Counted from the first letter of the stretch, positions 43,757-54,404 are shown. The stretch: 64,000 nt of DNA from Rhodocyclaceae bacterium (GCA_023383815.1 JAHDYG010000004.1:1-64000), one strand, 5' to 3'. Notes: a model not told the origin generated them from the sequence alone. Translations and numbers: made by a program.

Positions 43757-44572
43757 ATGTCCAGAATCCAGTCCCTGTTCGAACGTCTGCACGCGCAAGG
43801 TCGACGAGCGCTGATTCCCTTCGTGACCGCCGGAGATCCTGCACCCGATCTGACGGTGCCCCTGATGCACGCGCTGGTGGCCGGTGGCGCCGACATCATC
43901 GAACTGGGTGTGCCGTTCTCCGACCCGATGGCCGATGGTCCGACGATCCAGCGGGCGTCGGAGCGCGCGCTGGCGGCGGGAATGAGTCTCGGGGGCGTGC
44001 TCGAGTGCGTCGCCAGGTTTCGTGAAACGAATCGTGAGACCCCGATCGTCCTGATGGGATACGCGAATCCGATCGAGGCGATGGGGGGGGGGCGTTTCGT
44101 CGAACGTGCGGGGACGGCGGGTGTGGATGGGGTGCTGGTCGTCGACTACCCGCCCGAGGAGTGTCGTGAGTTCGCGGCAGCCCTGCGCGATGCCGGGATC
44201 GATCCGATCTTTCTGCTGGCTCCGACCTCCTCGGAACAGCGTTTTTCGGACGTCGCTGCCGTTGGCAGCGGGTATATCTATTACGTTTCGTTGAAGGGCG
44301 TGACCGGAGCTGCCAGCCTCGACTTCGATGAAGTCGCGCGACGGATTCCGCAGATCCGCGCGCGCGTGCGGATGCCGGTCGGTGTCGGATTCGGGATTCG
44401 TGATGCCGAATCGGCGCGCCGCGTCGGTGAGATCGCCGACGCGGTGGTGATCGGAAGCCGGATCATCGAGGAGATCGAGCATTCCGCGCCCGACGAGAGG
44501 ATCGCGCGCGTGACCGCATTCCTGAGCGAGATCCGCGCTGCGCTCGACAGCATCGACAGGGGAACCCGATGA
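43757..44572 (+). CDS. trpA: Tryptophan synthase alpha subunit
   Basis: The 271-residue subunit cleaves indole-3-glycerol phosphate. It has P-F-V-T-A-G-D-P, the catalytic Glu in [16 protein letters not shown], and the Asp in [10 protein letters not shown] run of ten G's (44083-44092) encodes M-G-G-G-R, where other TrpA proteins vary; the frame is intact here but this is a slippage-prone site. It overlaps accD by 4 bp. Confidence 0.95.
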   Translation: MSRIQSLFERLHAQGRRALIPFVTAGDPAPDLTVPLMHALVAGGADIIELGVPFSDPMADGPTIQRASERALAAGMSLGGVLECVARFRETNRETPIVLMGYANPIEAMGGGRFVERAGTAGVDGVLVVDYPPEECREFAAALRDAGIDPIFLLAPTSSEQRFSDVAAVGSGYIYYVSLKGVTGAASLDFDEVARRIPQIRARVRMPVGVGFGIRDAESARRVGEIADAVVIGSRIIEEIEHSAPDERIARVTAFLSEIRAALDSIDRGTR

Positions 44573-45438
44573 GCTGGCTGAAGAAACTGCTGCCGCCCCG
44601 CATCAAGAAGGCCGAGTCGCCGGTACGCAAGTCGATACCGGAGGGGCTATGGAGCAAGTGCCCGGCGTGCGACGCGGTGCTGTACCGCTCCGATCTCGAA
44701 TGCAATCAGGCCGTGTGTCCGAAGTGCGGGCATCACCAGCGCTTGCGCGCCCGGGCAAGGCTCGATCTGCTGCTCGACCCCGAAGGACGGGTCGAGATCG
44801 GTGCTGCCGTGGTACCGATGGATCCGCTCAGGTTCAAGGATTCACGCAAGTATCCGGAACGTCTGACTGCTGCACAGAACGAAACCGGCGAGCAGGACGC
44901 CCTCGTCGTGATGAAGGGGGCCATCCATGGGCAGCAGGTGGTGGTTGCCTGCTTCGAGTTCGAGTTTCTCGGGGGTTCCATGGGCTCCGTGGTCGGTGAG
45001 CGTTTCGTCCGTGGCGCCCGTGCAGCCGAGGAGCAGCGCCTGCCATTCATCTGCATCACAGCAACGGGCGGCGCGCGCATGCAGGAGGGGCTCTTCTCGC
45101 TGATGCAGATGGCCAAGACCACCGCGGCGATCACCCGCCTTGCGCGTCGCAAGCTGCCCTTCATCACGGTGCTTGCGGATCCGACGATGGGGGGTGTGTC
45201 GGCCAGTTTCTGCTTCATGGGCGATGTCGTGATCGCAGAACCTGGCGCCTTGATCGGATTTGCGGGGCCACGCGTCATCGAGCAAACCGTACGTGAGACG
45301 CTTCCGGAAGGCTTTCAGCGCGCGGAATTCCTGCTCGAGAAAGGTGCGATCGACATGATCGTGGATCGCCGGCAATTGCGCGACAAGCTTGCGGCAGTGC
45401 TCGGACTGCTGACCCGGCAGCCGGCACTGGAAGGCTGA
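44569..45438 (+). CDS. accD: Acetyl-CoA carboxylase carboxyltransferase subunit beta
   Basis: The 289-residue AccD makes malonyl-CoA with AccA, the first step of fatty-acid synthesis. The N-terminal zinc ribbon W-S-K-C-P-A-C and V-C-P-K-C-G-H-H is complete. The crotonase-like core shows [10 protein letters not shown] and G-G-A-R-M-Q-E-G. Its place after trpA and before folC is typical of beta- and gammaproteobacteria. Confidence 0.96.
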   Translation: MSWLKKLLPPRIKKAESPVRKSIPEGLWSKCPACDAVLYRSDLECNQAVCPKCGHHQRLRARARLDLLLDPEGRVEIGAAVVPMDPLRFKDSRKYPERLTAAQNETGEQDALVVMKGAIHGQQVVVACFEFEFLGGSMGSVVGERFVRGARAAEEQRLPFICITATGGARMQEGLFSLMQMAKTTAAITRLARRKLPFITVLADPTMGGVSASFCFMGDVVIAEPGALIGFAGPRVIEQTVRETLPEGFQRAEFLLEKGAIDMIVDRRQLRDKLAAVLGLLTRQPALEG

Positions 45439-45452
45439 CGGGGTTACTCCGG

Positions 45453-46751
45453 ATGAGTCTTCCCGACAGCCTCGAAGGCTGGCTGGAGCTGCTGGAGCGC
45501 AGGCACGCGGAGCGCCCGATCCAGCTCGGACTGGAACGTGTGCAGGCGGTCGCAGCCAGCATGGGCGCCACTTCCGGTGCATTGCTGATTACCGTCGGCG
45601 GGACCAACGGCAAGGGTTCGGTCTGCGCAATGCTGGAGTCGATCCTGGTGGCGGCGGGGTATCGGACGGGGCTCTATACCTCGCCGCATCTGCTGCGCTA
45701 CAACGAGCGTGTTCGCATCGACGGGCGGGAGGTCGAATCGGGAGTCCTGGCCGAGGCGTTCGGTGAAGTCGAACGTGCTCGCGCGGAAGTACCGCTGACG
45801 TACTTCGAACATGGAACCCTTGCAGCCTGGCGGATATTCTGCCGCGAGTCCCTCGATGTCGTGATTCTCGAAGTCGGGCTGGGAGGGCGGCTCGACGCGG
45901 TAAATGTCTTTGAACCGGACTGCGCGATCGTGACGAGCATCGCGCTGGATCATCAGGAGTACCTCGGGGACACGCGCGAGCAGATCGGTCACGAGAAAGC
46001 CGCGATCTTCCGGGCCGCGCGGCCGGCGATCTGCGGCGACCCCCAGCCGCCCGCATCGCTCGTCGAGTACGCACGCGGCATCGGGGCCGAGCTATGGGTC
46101 AGCGGACGGGATTTCGGGTTTGGTGGTGATCGGCAGCAATGGGGGTACTGGCGCTACGAACGTCCGCAATCCGGCGGTGCGCTCTTGCGTCGTGGCGGGC
46201 TTGCATACCCCTCTCTGCGGGGTGCGAACCAGCTTCTGAACGCTGCCACGGTGATGACCGCACTCGAACTCGTCCGCGAGCGGCTGCCGGTATCGATGCA
46301 GGCCGTGCGCGAGGGGCTGATGCTCGTCGCCCTGCCCGGGCGTTTCCAGGTGCTTCCGGGACGTCCGGTCGTGGTGCTCGATGTCGCACACAATCCTCAG
46401 GCCGCAGGCGTGCTCGCTGAGAACCTGTCGAACATGGGATTTCATCAGGAAACCTGGGCGGTGTTCGGGATGCTGTCGGACAAGGATGTCGAGGCGGTTG
46501 CAGCCCGCATGGGTGGGCGGATCGATCACTGGCTGCTTGCGGGGCTCGAAGGCCCGCGCGGCCTGTCGGCCGAAGCGCTGGCCGAGCGTGTGCGGGGTGC
46601 GCTGCCGGACGCCGATCTGCGCTGCCATGCGTCGCCGGCCGAGGCGTTTGCCTTCGCGCGGCAGTCTGCAGGGGACAATGATAGAATCGTCGCCTTCGGG
46701 TCGTTCATGACCGTAGCGGGCGTGCTGGATGCCCTCAATGCTGTTGGGTGA
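45453..46751 (+). CDS. folC: Bifunctional folylpolyglutamate/dihydrofolate synthase
   Basis: This 432-residue Mur-ligase-family enzyme adds dihydropteroate-glutamate and polyglutamate to folates. The P-loop is V-G-G-T-N-G-K-G-S-V; E-V-G-L-G-G-R-L-D-A-V-N and D-H-Q-E-Y-L-G-D-T are typical. D-V-A-H-N-P-Q-A begins the C-terminal domain. It lies 14 bp after accD and 9 bp before the SPOR gene. Confidence 0.94.
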   Translation: MSLPDSLEGWLELLERRHAERPIQLGLERVQAVAASMGATSGALLITVGGTNGKGSVCAMLESILVAAGYRTGLYTSPHLLRYNERVRIDGREVESGVLAEAFGEVERARAEVPLTYFEHGTLAAWRIFCRESLDVVILEVGLGGRLDAVNVFEPDCAIVTSIALDHQEYLGDTREQIGHEKAAIFRAARPAICGDPQPPASLVEYARGIGAELWVSGRDFGFGGDRQQWGYWRYERPQSGGALLRRGGLAYPSLRGANQLLNAATVMTALELVRERLPVSMQAVREGLMLVALPGRFQVLPGRPVVVLDVAHNPQAAGVLAENLSNMGFHQETWAVFGMLSDKDVEAVAARMGGRIDHWLLAGLEGPRGLSAEALAERVRGALPDADLRCHASPAEAFAFARQSAGDNDRIVAFGSFMTVAGVLDALNAVG

Positions 46752-46760
46752 GGTTCTTTC

Positions 46761-47450
46761 GTGACGGACGGCGACAACCTCGAACTCAGGAAGCGCGCCC
46801 GGCGCCGTCTGGTCGGCGCCGCGGCTCTTGCGCTTCTTGCCGCGATCGTGCTGCCGATGATCATGGATGACGAACCGGGTCTGACGGTGCAGGACATCCA
46901 GGTCACGATTCCCGATCGCAACGCCGACACCCTTCAGTCCCGACCCATTGCCAACCGCCAGAGCACACCCGCCGAGTCCGATCCGGACGTGGCGCCGGCG
47001 CCTCAGGAACAGCCGCCGGCCGCAGCCGTTCGTTCCGGGGAGGAAGGCAGCGGCGGCGGGCAGAGCGTGGCTCCGGGCGAGTCCCCACAGCCTCGTGATC
47101 TGGTGGAATCCGGTGCGGGGCAGCAGACCGTGCGCAAGCCGGTGTCCCAGACGCCCGCCACGGGCGAGAAGCCGGACGAGGCAGCCCGTGTGCAGGCGAT
47201 TCTGGAGGGCAGGCAGGTTTCTTCGGCGAACGCCCGGGCCTACGTGGTGCAAGTTGGAGCCTTCAGTGATCCGGGCAAGGCGAACGTGTTTGGAACCGAC
47301 CTGAAGGGCAAAGGTTTCACGGCCTATACGGAGCAGTCCGGCTCGGTGACACGGGTGAGGGTGGGGCCATTCAACTCGCGGGAAGAGGCGGAGAAAGTGG
47401 CGGCCCGCCTCGAGGCGCTCGGGTTCGGCGGCGTAGTGACCTCGCGCTGA
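46761..47450 (+). CDS. SPOR-domain cell-division-type protein (DedD-like)
   Basis: The 229-residue protein has a short cytoplasmic start, one TM helix (~14-32, [19 protein letters not shown]), a Pro/Gln-rich periplasmic linker and a C-terminal SPOR domain (~150-229; [20 protein letters not shown]). SPOR domains bind denuded septal peptidoglycan. It starts with GTG 46761. The folC-dedD-cvpA-purF order is conserved. Confidence 0.9.
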   Translation: MTDGDNLELRKRARRRLVGAAALALLAAIVLPMIMDDEPGLTVQDIQVTIPDRNADTLQSRPIANRQSTPAESDPDVAPAPQEQPPAAAVRSGEEGSGGGQSVAPGESPQPRDLVESGAGQQTVRKPVSQTPATGEKPDEAARVQAILEGRQVSSANARAYVVQVGAFSDPGKANVFGTDLKGKGFTAYTEQSGSVTRVRVGPFNSREEAEKVAARLEALGFGGVVTSR

Positions 47451-47458
47451 ACGCTTCG

Positions 47459-47950
47459 ATGACGGTCTTCGATTACATCTTTCTCGGGCTGCTGGCCTTG
47501 TCGGCCGCAGTGGGAATGTGGCGCGGGCTGGTCAGCGAGGTGATCGCGCTGCTGGCGTGGGTAGTGGCACTCCTCGCGAGCTGGCTGTATTCCGGCGTGG
47601 CAGCGCAGATGCTGGCGGGCGTGATTGCCGAACCCTTGTGGCGCCAGATCGCAGGTTTTGCATTGATCTTCACAGGCGTACTATTGATCGCTGCAGTGTT
47701 GCGCTTTCTGTTGCGCGAACTGTTGCGAGCAGCCGGACTCGGGGCTGCAGACCGGTTTTTCGGGACCTTGTTCGGGCTGGCCAGAGGGTTGGCGATCGCG
47801 CTGGTGCTGGTGCTGTTCGGCAGTCTCGCCGGCATGACGGGCGAGCCGTGGTGGGCCGAAGCCTTGTTCGCCCCACCGCTGGAGACGGCGGTGGTGGCCG
47901 CAAAACCGTGGTTGCCCGATGTGGTGGCCGAGAGAATTCGATTCAGATAG
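47459..47950 (+). CDS. cvpA: CvpA family membrane protein
   Basis: This 163-residue protein has four TM helices with the family start [22 protein letters not shown] and [14 protein letters not shown] between helices 3 and 4. CvpA is needed for colicin V production and some envelope stress resistance; its molecular job is unclear. It is 8 bp after the SPOR gene and 11 bp before purF. Confidence 0.92.
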   Translation: MTVFDYIFLGLLALSAAVGMWRGLVSEVIALLAWVVALLASWLYSGVAAQMLAGVIAEPLWRQIAGFALIFTGVLLIAAVLRFLLRELLRAAGLGAADRFFGTLFGLARGLAIALVLVLFGSLAGMTGEPWWAEALFAPPLETAVVAAKPWLPDVVAERIRFR

Positions 47951-47961
47951 GTGCGGAATCC

Positions 47962-49485
47962 ATGTGTGGAATCATTGGGGTGGTTGCGAGGACGCCGGTC
48001 AATCAGTTGCTCTACGACGGCCTCCAGGTTCTGCAGCACCGCGGTCAGGATGCGGCGGGAATCGCGACCTCGGAAGAGGGGCGTTTCTTTCTCCACAAGG
48101 GACCGGGTCTGGTACGGGATGTCTTTCGAACCCGCAACATGCGCAATCTGGTCGGGAACTGGGGAATCGGGCACGTCCGCTACCCGACCGCCGGTTCGGC
48201 ATGCAATCCGGCCGAGGCGCAGCCGTTCTACGTCAACTCGCCGTTCGGTCTGCTGCTGGCTCACAACGGCAATCTGACCAATGCCGAGGAGCTGAAGCGC
48301 GAGATCTTCCTGTCGGATCTGCGCCATGTGAACACGAACTCCGATTCGGAAGTGTTGCTCAATGTGCTCGCTCATGAACTGCAGGCCGCAGCAAACGGCT
48401 TCAAGCTCGACGACGAAGCGGTGTTCAGGGCGGTTGCCAACGTTCACCGACGCTGTCGCGGTGCCTATGCTGCGGTGGTGATGATCGCGGGGTATGGACT
48501 GCTTGCGTTCCGCGATCCGCACGGGATCCGTCCGCTGGTCGTGGGGCGCAACGATACACCGGCCGGTGCCGAATGGCTGGTTGCCTCGGAATCGGTCGCG
48601 ATCGACGTGATCGGATTCCGTTTCCTGCGTGATGTCGCGCCGGGCGAGGCGATCCTGATCGATACCGAAGGCAGTTTCCGTAGCCGGCAGTGCGCTCAGC
48701 ACACCGTGCAGGCACCCTGCATGTTCGAGTTCGTCTATCTTGCGCGGCCCGATTCGATCATCGACGGGATTTCGGTCTACGAGTCGCGCGTCAAGATGGG
48801 TGCGTATCTCGCCGACAAGCTGCGCCGGACCTTGCCGCAGGCGGACATCGACGTCGTGATCCCGATTCCAGACTCCAGCCGTCCGGCCGCAATGGAAATG
48901 GCCGTCCGCCTCGGTCTTCCGTATCGTGAGGGCTTTGTCAAGAACCGCTACATCGGTCGCACCTTCATCATGCCGGGCCAGGCGGTCCGCAGAAAATCGG
49001 TGCGTCAGAAGCTCAATACGATACCGCTCGAGTTCCGCGGCAAGAAGGTCCTGCTCGTCGATGATTCCATCGTGCGCGGAACGACCAGTCGTGAAATCGT
49101 CACGATGGCGCGCGAGGCCGGCGCGGCCAGGGTCTACCTCGCATCGGCTGCGCCGCCGGTGCGATACGCGAATGTCTATGGCATCGACATGCCAACGCGT
49201 GCAGAACTGATCGCAGCCGGACGCGACGAAGCCGAGATCTGCGCCGAAATTGGTGCGGATGGGCTGATCTACCAGGATCTGGGTGACTTGAAGACCGCAG
49301 TCGGTTCGCTCAACCCGGCCATCAGTTTCTTCGAGACCTCCTGTTTCGACGGAAGCTACGTGACGGGCGACGTGACCGACGAGTATCTGTTCAGCGTCGA
49401 GAACCTGCGCAGCGAGAAGGGCGCGGCAGAAGATGGCGAGGATGGCCAGCTCGACCTCAACCTCGTCTATAACCAGGACAACTGA
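47962..49485 (+). CDS. purF: Amidophosphoribosyltransferase
   Basis: The 507-residue enzyme catalyses the first step of purine synthesis. The N-terminal nucleophile is exposed in M-C-G-I-I-G (C2), the glutaminase segment G-H-V-R-Y-P-T-A-G is present, and the PRPP loop is [21 protein letters not shown] is a further family block. ATG 47962 is fixed by the need for Met-Cys. The frame upstream is the shadow of cvpA. Confidence 0.95.
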   Translation: MCGIIGVVARTPVNQLLYDGLQVLQHRGQDAAGIATSEEGRFFLHKGPGLVRDVFRTRNMRNLVGNWGIGHVRYPTAGSACNPAEAQPFYVNSPFGLLLAHNGNLTNAEELKREIFLSDLRHVNTNSDSEVLLNVLAHELQAAANGFKLDDEAVFRAVANVHRRCRGAYAAVVMIAGYGLLAFRDPHGIRPLVVGRNDTPAGAEWLVASESVAIDVIGFRFLRDVAPGEAILIDTEGSFRSRQCAQHTVQAPCMFEFVYLARPDSIIDGISVYESRVKMGAYLADKLRRTLPQADIDVVIPIPDSSRPAAMEMAVRLGLPYREGFVKNRYIGRTFIMPGQAVRRKSVRQKLNTIPLEFRGKKVLLVDDSIVRGTTSREIVTMAREAGAARVYLASAAPPVRYANVYGIDMPTRAELIAAGRDEAEICAEIGADGLIYQDLGDLKTAVGSLNPAISFFETSCFDGSYVTGDVTDEYLFSVENLRSEKGAAEDGEDGQLDLNLVYNQDN

Positions 49486-49494
49486 ACGGCGGCG

Positions 49495-50661
49495 ATGACC
49501 TTTTCCGATTTCGACACGCGGAGCGTGCGCTGCGGCATACACCGCAGTCAGTTCAACGAGCACAGTGAAGCGCTCTACCTGACGTCCAGCTTCGTCTTCG
49601 AGAGTGCGGCCCAGGCGGCTGCACGCTTCTCCGGCGAAGAGGAGGGGAACGTCTACGCGCGTTTTTCCAATCCGACCGTGACGATGATGCAGGAGCGGCT
49701 GGCAGCGCTCGAAGGCGGTGAAGCCTGCGTTGCCACGGCGTCGGGGATGTCGGCGATCCTGTCGCTGGTGATGGCGACAATGAAGGCGGGCGACCACGTG
49801 GTCGCATCACTCGGACTGTTTGGCGCGACCCAACAGCTTTTTGGCAACATCCTTTCAAAGTTCGGGATCGAGACGAGCTTCGTGTCCGCGACCGATCCGG
49901 ATGCGTACCGAACCGCCCTGCGTCCGACCACGCGACTGATCTTTGTCGAGACGCCTTCCAACCCACTGACCGAGATCGTCGATATCGCGGCGGTCGCGCA
50001 GATCGCCCATCGGGCAGGGGCGTTGCTGGCCGTCGACAACTGCTTCTGCACTCCGGCGCTGCAGCGTCCGCTCGAACTCGGGGCTGATGTCGTCGTGCAT
50101 TCTGCGACCAAATACCTCGACGGACAGGGTCGTGTGCTGGGGGGTGCGATCGTCGGCGGCAAGGTGGTGATGGACGAGGTCTTCAAGTTCCTGCGCACGG
50201 CGGGGCCGTGCATCTCCCCGTTCAATGCCTGGGTCATTCTCAAGGGTCTGGAGACGCTGCGCATCCGGATGGTGGCGCAGTCGGCGAGCGCCCTCGAACT
50301 CGCCCGGTGGCTTTCCGGTCAGCCGGGTGTCCTGCGGGTGCACTATCCCGGGCTGGAATCCCATCCCCAGTTTGCACTTGCCCAGCGCCAGCAATCGGCC
50401 GGAGGTGCGATCGTCAGCTTCGAGGTCGATGGGGGGCGTGAGCGTGCCTGGCGTGTCATCGACGAAACGCGGATGATCTCGATCACCGCAAACCTTGGCG
50501 ACACCAAGACCACGATCACCCATCCGGCGTCGACGACGCATGGTCGTTTGACGCCGGACGCCAGGGCTGCCGCGGGAATCACGGAAGGTCTGCTGCGGGT
50601 TGCCGTGGGGCTGGAGTCGGTCGACGACCTTCGCGCGGATCTTGCACGCGGGCTCGCATAG
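49495..50661 (+). CDS. metZ: O-succinylhomoserine sulfhydrylase
   Basis: The 388-residue Cys/Met-metabolism PLP enzyme makes homocysteine directly from O-succinylhomoserine and sulfide. The PLP Lys is in V-H-S-A-T-K-Y-L-D-G-Q-G-R-V. Y-A-R-F-S-N-P-T and E-T-P-S-N-P-L at the cofactor site match MetZ, and downstream position after purF supports MetZ over MetB. It is the last gene of the long run; no terminator was recognised. Confidence 0.92.
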   Translation: MTFSDFDTRSVRCGIHRSQFNEHSEALYLTSSFVFESAAQAAARFSGEEEGNVYARFSNPTVTMMQERLAALEGGEACVATASGMSAILSLVMATMKAGDHVVASLGLFGATQQLFGNILSKFGIETSFVSATDPDAYRTALRPTTRLIFVETPSNPLTEIVDIAAVAQIAHRAGALLAVDNCFCTPALQRPLELGADVVVHSATKYLDGQGRVLGGAIVGGKVVMDEVFKFLRTAGPCISPFNAWVILKGLETLRIRMVAQSASALELARWLSGQPGVLRVHYPGLESHPQFALAQRQQSAGGAIVSFEVDGGRERAWRVIDETRMISITANLGDTKTTITHPASTTHGRLTPDARAAAGITEGLLRVAVGLESVDDLRADLARGLA

Positions 50662-50679
50662 CGTGCGCGGGAAGGATTC

Positions 50680-52239
50680 GTGATTTCGGCAGCCGATCCT
50701 TCCTTTCTCCAGACCTTGCTGGAACACGTCCTTCATCCGGGTTTCGGCTACCTGATCGCGGCCATTGCGGTCGCGGCGCTGATCCTGCTGCGCAAGGTCC
50801 CATCCGCCCGTGGTTCGCTGTGGAACATGCTTGTGCTGTTTGCAGCCAGCGTGGGCGCGCTCGTTCTGAGCGCGCTCCTGCATGCGCTCGGGTTCAAGGG
50901 TGGTGCTTCCTCCCTGCGCGAGCTTGCGGTGCTGGTAGAGGGGCTCGTGGCGATCCGGCTGGCGGGCCTGCTGCTGTTTCGCTGGCTGCTTCCGATGTTG
51001 CGTCTCGCGCCCCCGAGCATCCTGGAGGACATGGCCGTCATTGCGGCCTACGTCATGTGGGGCATGACGCGCCTGCACTTCGTCGGTCTGGATCTGTCGA
51101 GCATCGTCGCGACTTCGGCGGTGATTACGGCCGTCCTTGCTTTCTCGATGCAGGACACCCTTGGGAACATTCTTGGCGGGATCGCGCTGCAACTGGATGA
51201 TTCGCTCAAGATCGGCGACTGGATCAAGGTCGATGACGTCAACGGTCGCGTGGTTGATATCGGCTGGCGCTCAACTTCGGTCGAGACGCGCAACTGGGAG
51301 ACGGTGATCATTCCCAACAGCCAGTTGATGAAATCGAAGTTCACGGTGCTCGGCAGGCGGCAGGACCAACCCGAGCAGTGGCGGCGCTGGGTCTGGTTCA
51401 ACGTGGCCTACACCGTGCCACCGGCGCGCGTTATCGAGGTCGTGCAGGAGGCCTTGCACAGATCGGACATCCTTGGGGTGGCGAAGACGCCTGCTCCGAA
51501 CTGCGTCATGATGGATTTCGCGGAAAGCACGGCCCGCTACGCGGTGCGCTACTGGCTGACCGATCTGGCCAATGATGATCCGACCGACTCAGCGGTCCGA
51601 CTGCATGTGTTCACCGCTTTGCAGCGGGCAGGCATCGCGCCGGCAATTCCAGAACGCTATCTGCACCTCGAGAAGGAAGGAACGAAGCATCTCGCGATGC
51701 GCCACAGCCGGGAGATCGAGCAGCGGCTCGCCGTGCTGCATCAGGTGGAACTGTTCCGCTCGCTGACCGAAGACGAACTGCGCCTCGTGGCCGAGGGGCT
51801 GAGATACACGCCGTTCGCGCCGGGTGACGTGATGACGCAGCAAGGAGCGGTGGCGCACTGGCTCTACATCCTGACCGAGGGCAAGGCGGAGATCATGCTG
51901 GAAGCGCAAGGCGCGCGTCAGTCGCTGAATGTTCTCGATGCCGAGAACGGGCCGAATTTCTTCGGCGAGATGGGACTGATGACGGGAGAGCCCCGTTCGG
52001 CAACGGTGATTGCACGCAGCAACGTCGAGTGCTACCGGCTGGACAAGAGTTCATTCGAGAGCATCATCCAGTCGCGTCCGGTCATCGTCGAGGAGATCTC
52101 GCGTGTCATCGCGGGACGACGGGCCGCAATGGATCGTGCGCGCCTGGCACTCGACGCTCAGGTCCACAGTCCGCACGTGGCGCAGCGTGAATCCGAGGTG
52201 CTTCGAAAGATCCGGCGCTTCTTCGGTCTCGAGAACTGA
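50680..52239 (+). CDS. MscS-family mechanosensitive channel with C-terminal cyclic-nucleotide-binding domain
   Basis: The 519-residue protein has four TM helices (~20-150), an MscS pore/beta domain (~150-320; F-S-M-Q-D-T-L-G-N-I-L-G-G-I-A-L, then I-I-P-N-S-Q-L) and a cNMP-binding domain (~360-490; F-R-S-L-T-E-D-E-L, F-F-G-E-M-G-L-M-T-G-E-P-R-S-A-T-V). The last has the phosphate-binding cassette G-E-M-x(6)-R-S-A. It starts with GTG 50680 (AAGGA 5 bases upstream), 18 bp after metZ. This arrangement implies gating tuned by cAMP or cGMP, which is inference for this protein. Confidence 0.88.
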   Translation: MISAADPSFLQTLLEHVLHPGFGYLIAAIAVAALILLRKVPSARGSLWNMLVLFAASVGALVLSALLHALGFKGGASSLRELAVLVEGLVAIRLAGLLLFRWLLPMLRLAPPSILEDMAVIAAYVMWGMTRLHFVGLDLSSIVATSAVITAVLAFSMQDTLGNILGGIALQLDDSLKIGDWIKVDDVNGRVVDIGWRSTSVETRNWETVIIPNSQLMKSKFTVLGRRQDQPEQWRRWVWFNVAYTVPPARVIEVVQEALHRSDILGVAKTPAPNCVMMDFAESTARYAVRYWLTDLANDDPTDSAVRLHVFTALQRAGIAPAIPERYLHLEKEGTKHLAMRHSREIEQRLAVLHQVELFRSLTEDELRLVAEGLRYTPFAPGDVMTQQGAVAHWLYILTEGKAEIMLEAQGARQSLNVLDAENGPNFFGEMGLMTGEPRSATVIARSNVECYRLDKSSFESIIQSRPVIVEEISRVIAGRRAAMDRARLALDAQVHSPHVAQRESEVLRKIRRFFGLEN

Positions 52240-52282
52240 GTGCCGCGCCTGCAGGGATGAGTCCGGTGTGGGCGTACGTCCT

Positions 52283-53014
52283 TCAGCAGCCGGCCGGATG
52301 CAGGCGATGCGCTTCGATCGCGGTGCCATCCCAGGCAAGCCAGTGTGCCTCGGAGTGCCAGTCGGCAAGAACCCAGCGCTCACAGTAGCGGCCGTCGACC
52401 AGATGGACGTGGCGGGCCGGGCGATGGGTGTGGCCGTGGATCAGGACGGGGTGTCCGTACTCGCGCAACAGGTGCTCGACCGCGGCTGGATTGACGTCCA
52501 TGATTCCGGCGCTCTTCACGGCCTTCTCGCTGCGGCTGTGATCGCGCAATGCTTCGATGAAGCGACGGCGTTCGTCGAGCGGGCGTGACAGAAAGGCCTG
52601 TTGCCAGGCCGGATCCCGTACCTTGCGGCGATACTCCTGATAGGCGATGTCGTCGGTGCACAAGGTGTCGCCATGGCTCAGGAGAATGCGCAGCCCATCG
52701 GCTTCGATGAGGATGGGGTCGGGGAGGCGTGTCATGCCTGCGCGGCGCGCCCACGATTCTCCAATCAGGAAATCGCGGTTTCCTGCAACGAAACTGACTG
52801 GGATGCCCTGATCCGAGAGCGCTTTCAGTGCCTGGGCGACCAGAGTCGCGAGTTCGGTTTCGTCGTCGTCTCCAGCCCAGTACTCGAACAGATCGCCGAG
52901 GATGTACAGCGCCGAAGCGTTCCGGGCAGGGCCTTTCAGAAAAGCGAAAAAGGCCCGGAGCGTCTCGGGCCTTTCGGAACAAAGATGCAGATCGGAAATG
53001 AACAGGCACTTCAT
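52283..53014 (-). CDS. lpxH: UDP-2,3-diacylglucosamine diphosphatase
   Basis: The 243-residue metallophosphatase makes lipid X in lipid A synthesis. Its calcineurin-type motifs are I-S-D-L-H-L, G-D-L-F-E-Y-W, G-N-R-D-F-L-I-G, S-H-G-D-T and H-G-H-T-H-R-P. The length matches LpxH. It is 21 bp downstream of ppiB on the same strand, a common pairing. Confidence 0.94.
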   Translation of the reverse strand: MKCLFISDLHLCSERPETLRAFFAFLKGPARNASALYILGDLFEYWAGDDDETELATLVAQALKALSDQGIPVSFVAGNRDFLIGESWARRAGMTRLPDPILIEADGLRILLSHGDTLCTDDIAYQEYRRKVRDPAWQQAFLSRPLDERRRFIEALRDHSRSEKAVKSAGIMDVNPAAVEHLLREYGHPVLIHGHTHRPARHVHLVDGRYCERWVLADWHSEAHWLAWDGTAIEAHRLHPAGC

Positions 53015-53035
53015 CCTGTCCGTCCGCCCCCGTCT

Positions 53036-53533
53036 CTACTGAACGATCTCGGCGCGCTCGATCAAGATGTCCTCTGCCGGAACATCCTGATGAAAGCCGG
53101 ACGATCCAGTCTTGGCACTGCGGATCCGGTCGACCACATCCATGCCATCGGTCACACGGCCGAACACGCAGTACCCCCAGCCCTGCAGATCGGGGGAGCG
53201 GTAGTTGAGAAAGTCGTTGTCGGCGACATTGATGAAGAACTGCGCGGTTGCCGAGTGCGGCGCCTGCGTCCGGGCCATCGCGATCGTGCCGGAAAGGTTC
53301 TTGAGTCCGTTGTTGGCCTCATTCTGGATCGGCTCGCGAGTCGGCTTCTGCTTCATGCCCGGCTCGAAGCCTCCGCCCTGGATCATGAAGCCATTGATGA
53401 CCCGGTGAAAGAGGGTGTTGTCGTAGTGACCCGCTTCGACGTACGAAAGGAAGTTCTTCACCGTTTCGGGAGCCTTGTCGGCATCCAGTTCGAGGGTGAT
53501 CGTGCCGTGGTTGGTGTGCAGCTTGACTGCCAT
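53036..53533 (-). CDS. ppiB: Cytoplasmic peptidyl-prolyl cis-trans isomerase (cyclophilin)
   Basis: This 165-residue cyclophilin has no signal peptide. [14 protein letters not shown] contains the catalytic Arg; [17 protein letters not shown] and [13 protein letters not shown] are canonical. It is about 60% alike to the periplasmic paralogue just upstream, suggesting tandem duplication. Confidence 0.94.
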   Translation of the reverse strand: MAVKLHTNHGTITLELDADKAPETVKNFLSYVEAGHYDNTLFHRVINGFMIQGGGFEPGMKQKPTREPIQNEANNGLKNLSGTIAMARTQAPHSATAQFFINVADNDFLNYRSPDLQGWGYCVFGRVTDGMDVVDRIRSAKTGSSGFHQDVPAEDILIERAEIVQ

Positions 53534-53563
53534 GGGAAACTCCTGTGGGGCTGGAAATGGTGC

Positions 53564-54142
53564 TTACTTGGCTTGATCGCCTGTTGCGGATTCGATCAGC
53601 CGCATCGACTCGACGATCACCGGCTTGCTTGGCACGTTCTGGTAGGGTCCGACCGAACCCGTCGCCACCTTGCCGATGGCCTGCACGACCTCGAAGCCGC
53701 TGATGACGCGGCCAAATACAGCGTAGCCCCATCCATCGCGTGAGGGATAGTCGAGGGCACGATTGTCGACGAGGTTGATGAAGAACTGTGCTGAGGCCGA
53801 ATGCGGGTTGCTGGTACGAGCCATCGCGATGCTCCCCTGGACGTTGCGCAGTCCGTTCTTCGCTTCGTTCTGGATCGGTGCGAGGGTCGGCTTCTGACGC
53901 ATCTCGGCATCGAATCCGCCCCCCTGAACCATGAATCCGTCGATCACGCGGTGGAAGATCGTTCCGTCGTAGTACCCGGTCGTGACGTACTTGAGAAAAT
54001 TGTCCACCGAGATCGGCGCTTCCTTCTCGTTGAGCTCGAGAACGATGACGCCGTGACTGGTGCGGACTTCGACCTTGGGGTTGGCGGCGAGGGCGCTGCC
54101 CAGTGTGCCCAGCAACAGCAGGGCGGCAATCCAGAGCTTCAT
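53564..54142 (-). CDS. ppiA: Periplasmic peptidyl-prolyl cis-trans isomerase (cyclophilin)
   Basis: The 192-residue protein starts with a signal peptide (M-K-L-W-I-A-A-L-L-L-L-G-T-L-G-S-A-L-A, cleaved before A-N-P-K), so it should fold proteins in the periplasm. The core F-H-R-V-I-D-G-F-M-V-Q-G-G-G and S-A-S-A-Q-F-F-I-N-L match the next gene. It is first of the ppiA-ppiB-lpxH unit. Confidence 0.93.
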   Translation of the reverse strand: MKLWIAALLLLGTLGSALAANPKVEVRTSHGVIVLELNEKEAPISVDNFLKYVTTGYYDGTIFHRVIDGFMVQGGGFDAEMRQKPTLAPIQNEAKNGLRNVQGSIAMARTSNPHSASAQFFINLVDNRALDYPSRDGWGYAVFGRVISGFEVVQAIGKVATGSVGPYQNVPSKPVIVESMRLIESATGDQAK

Positions 54143-54230
54143 GTCGGGGATCCTGAATGGGTGGACGGAAACGGCCGGAGCGCGGGCCGATCGCGTGGGC
54201 AGCGGGGCCGGATCCGGATGATTCCGGATG

Positions 54231-54239
54231 TGCTATGAT
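54231..54239 (+). promoter_or_regulatory. Candidate extended -10 promoter of cysS
   Basis: TGCTATGAT (extended TGn plus TATGAT) lies in the 262-bp gap between divergent ppiA and cysS. There is no good -35, consistent with an extended -10. The 165-nt leader shows no T-box or leader peptide. Confidence 0.4.
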
Positions 54240-54404
54240 CGCTCGCCTTTCCGGGCGCAGCCATGGGCTGGTCCCGGATTCTATCAACTGCAGGGGATGC
54301 GTTCAATCCGCGCAGGCGATCGCCGGGCGCCGCACCTGCTGCGAAGACGCTGCGCCTGCCCCGCCGGCTGCAATCTCCACGCCGGCCGATGATCGGACTT
54401 CCAA

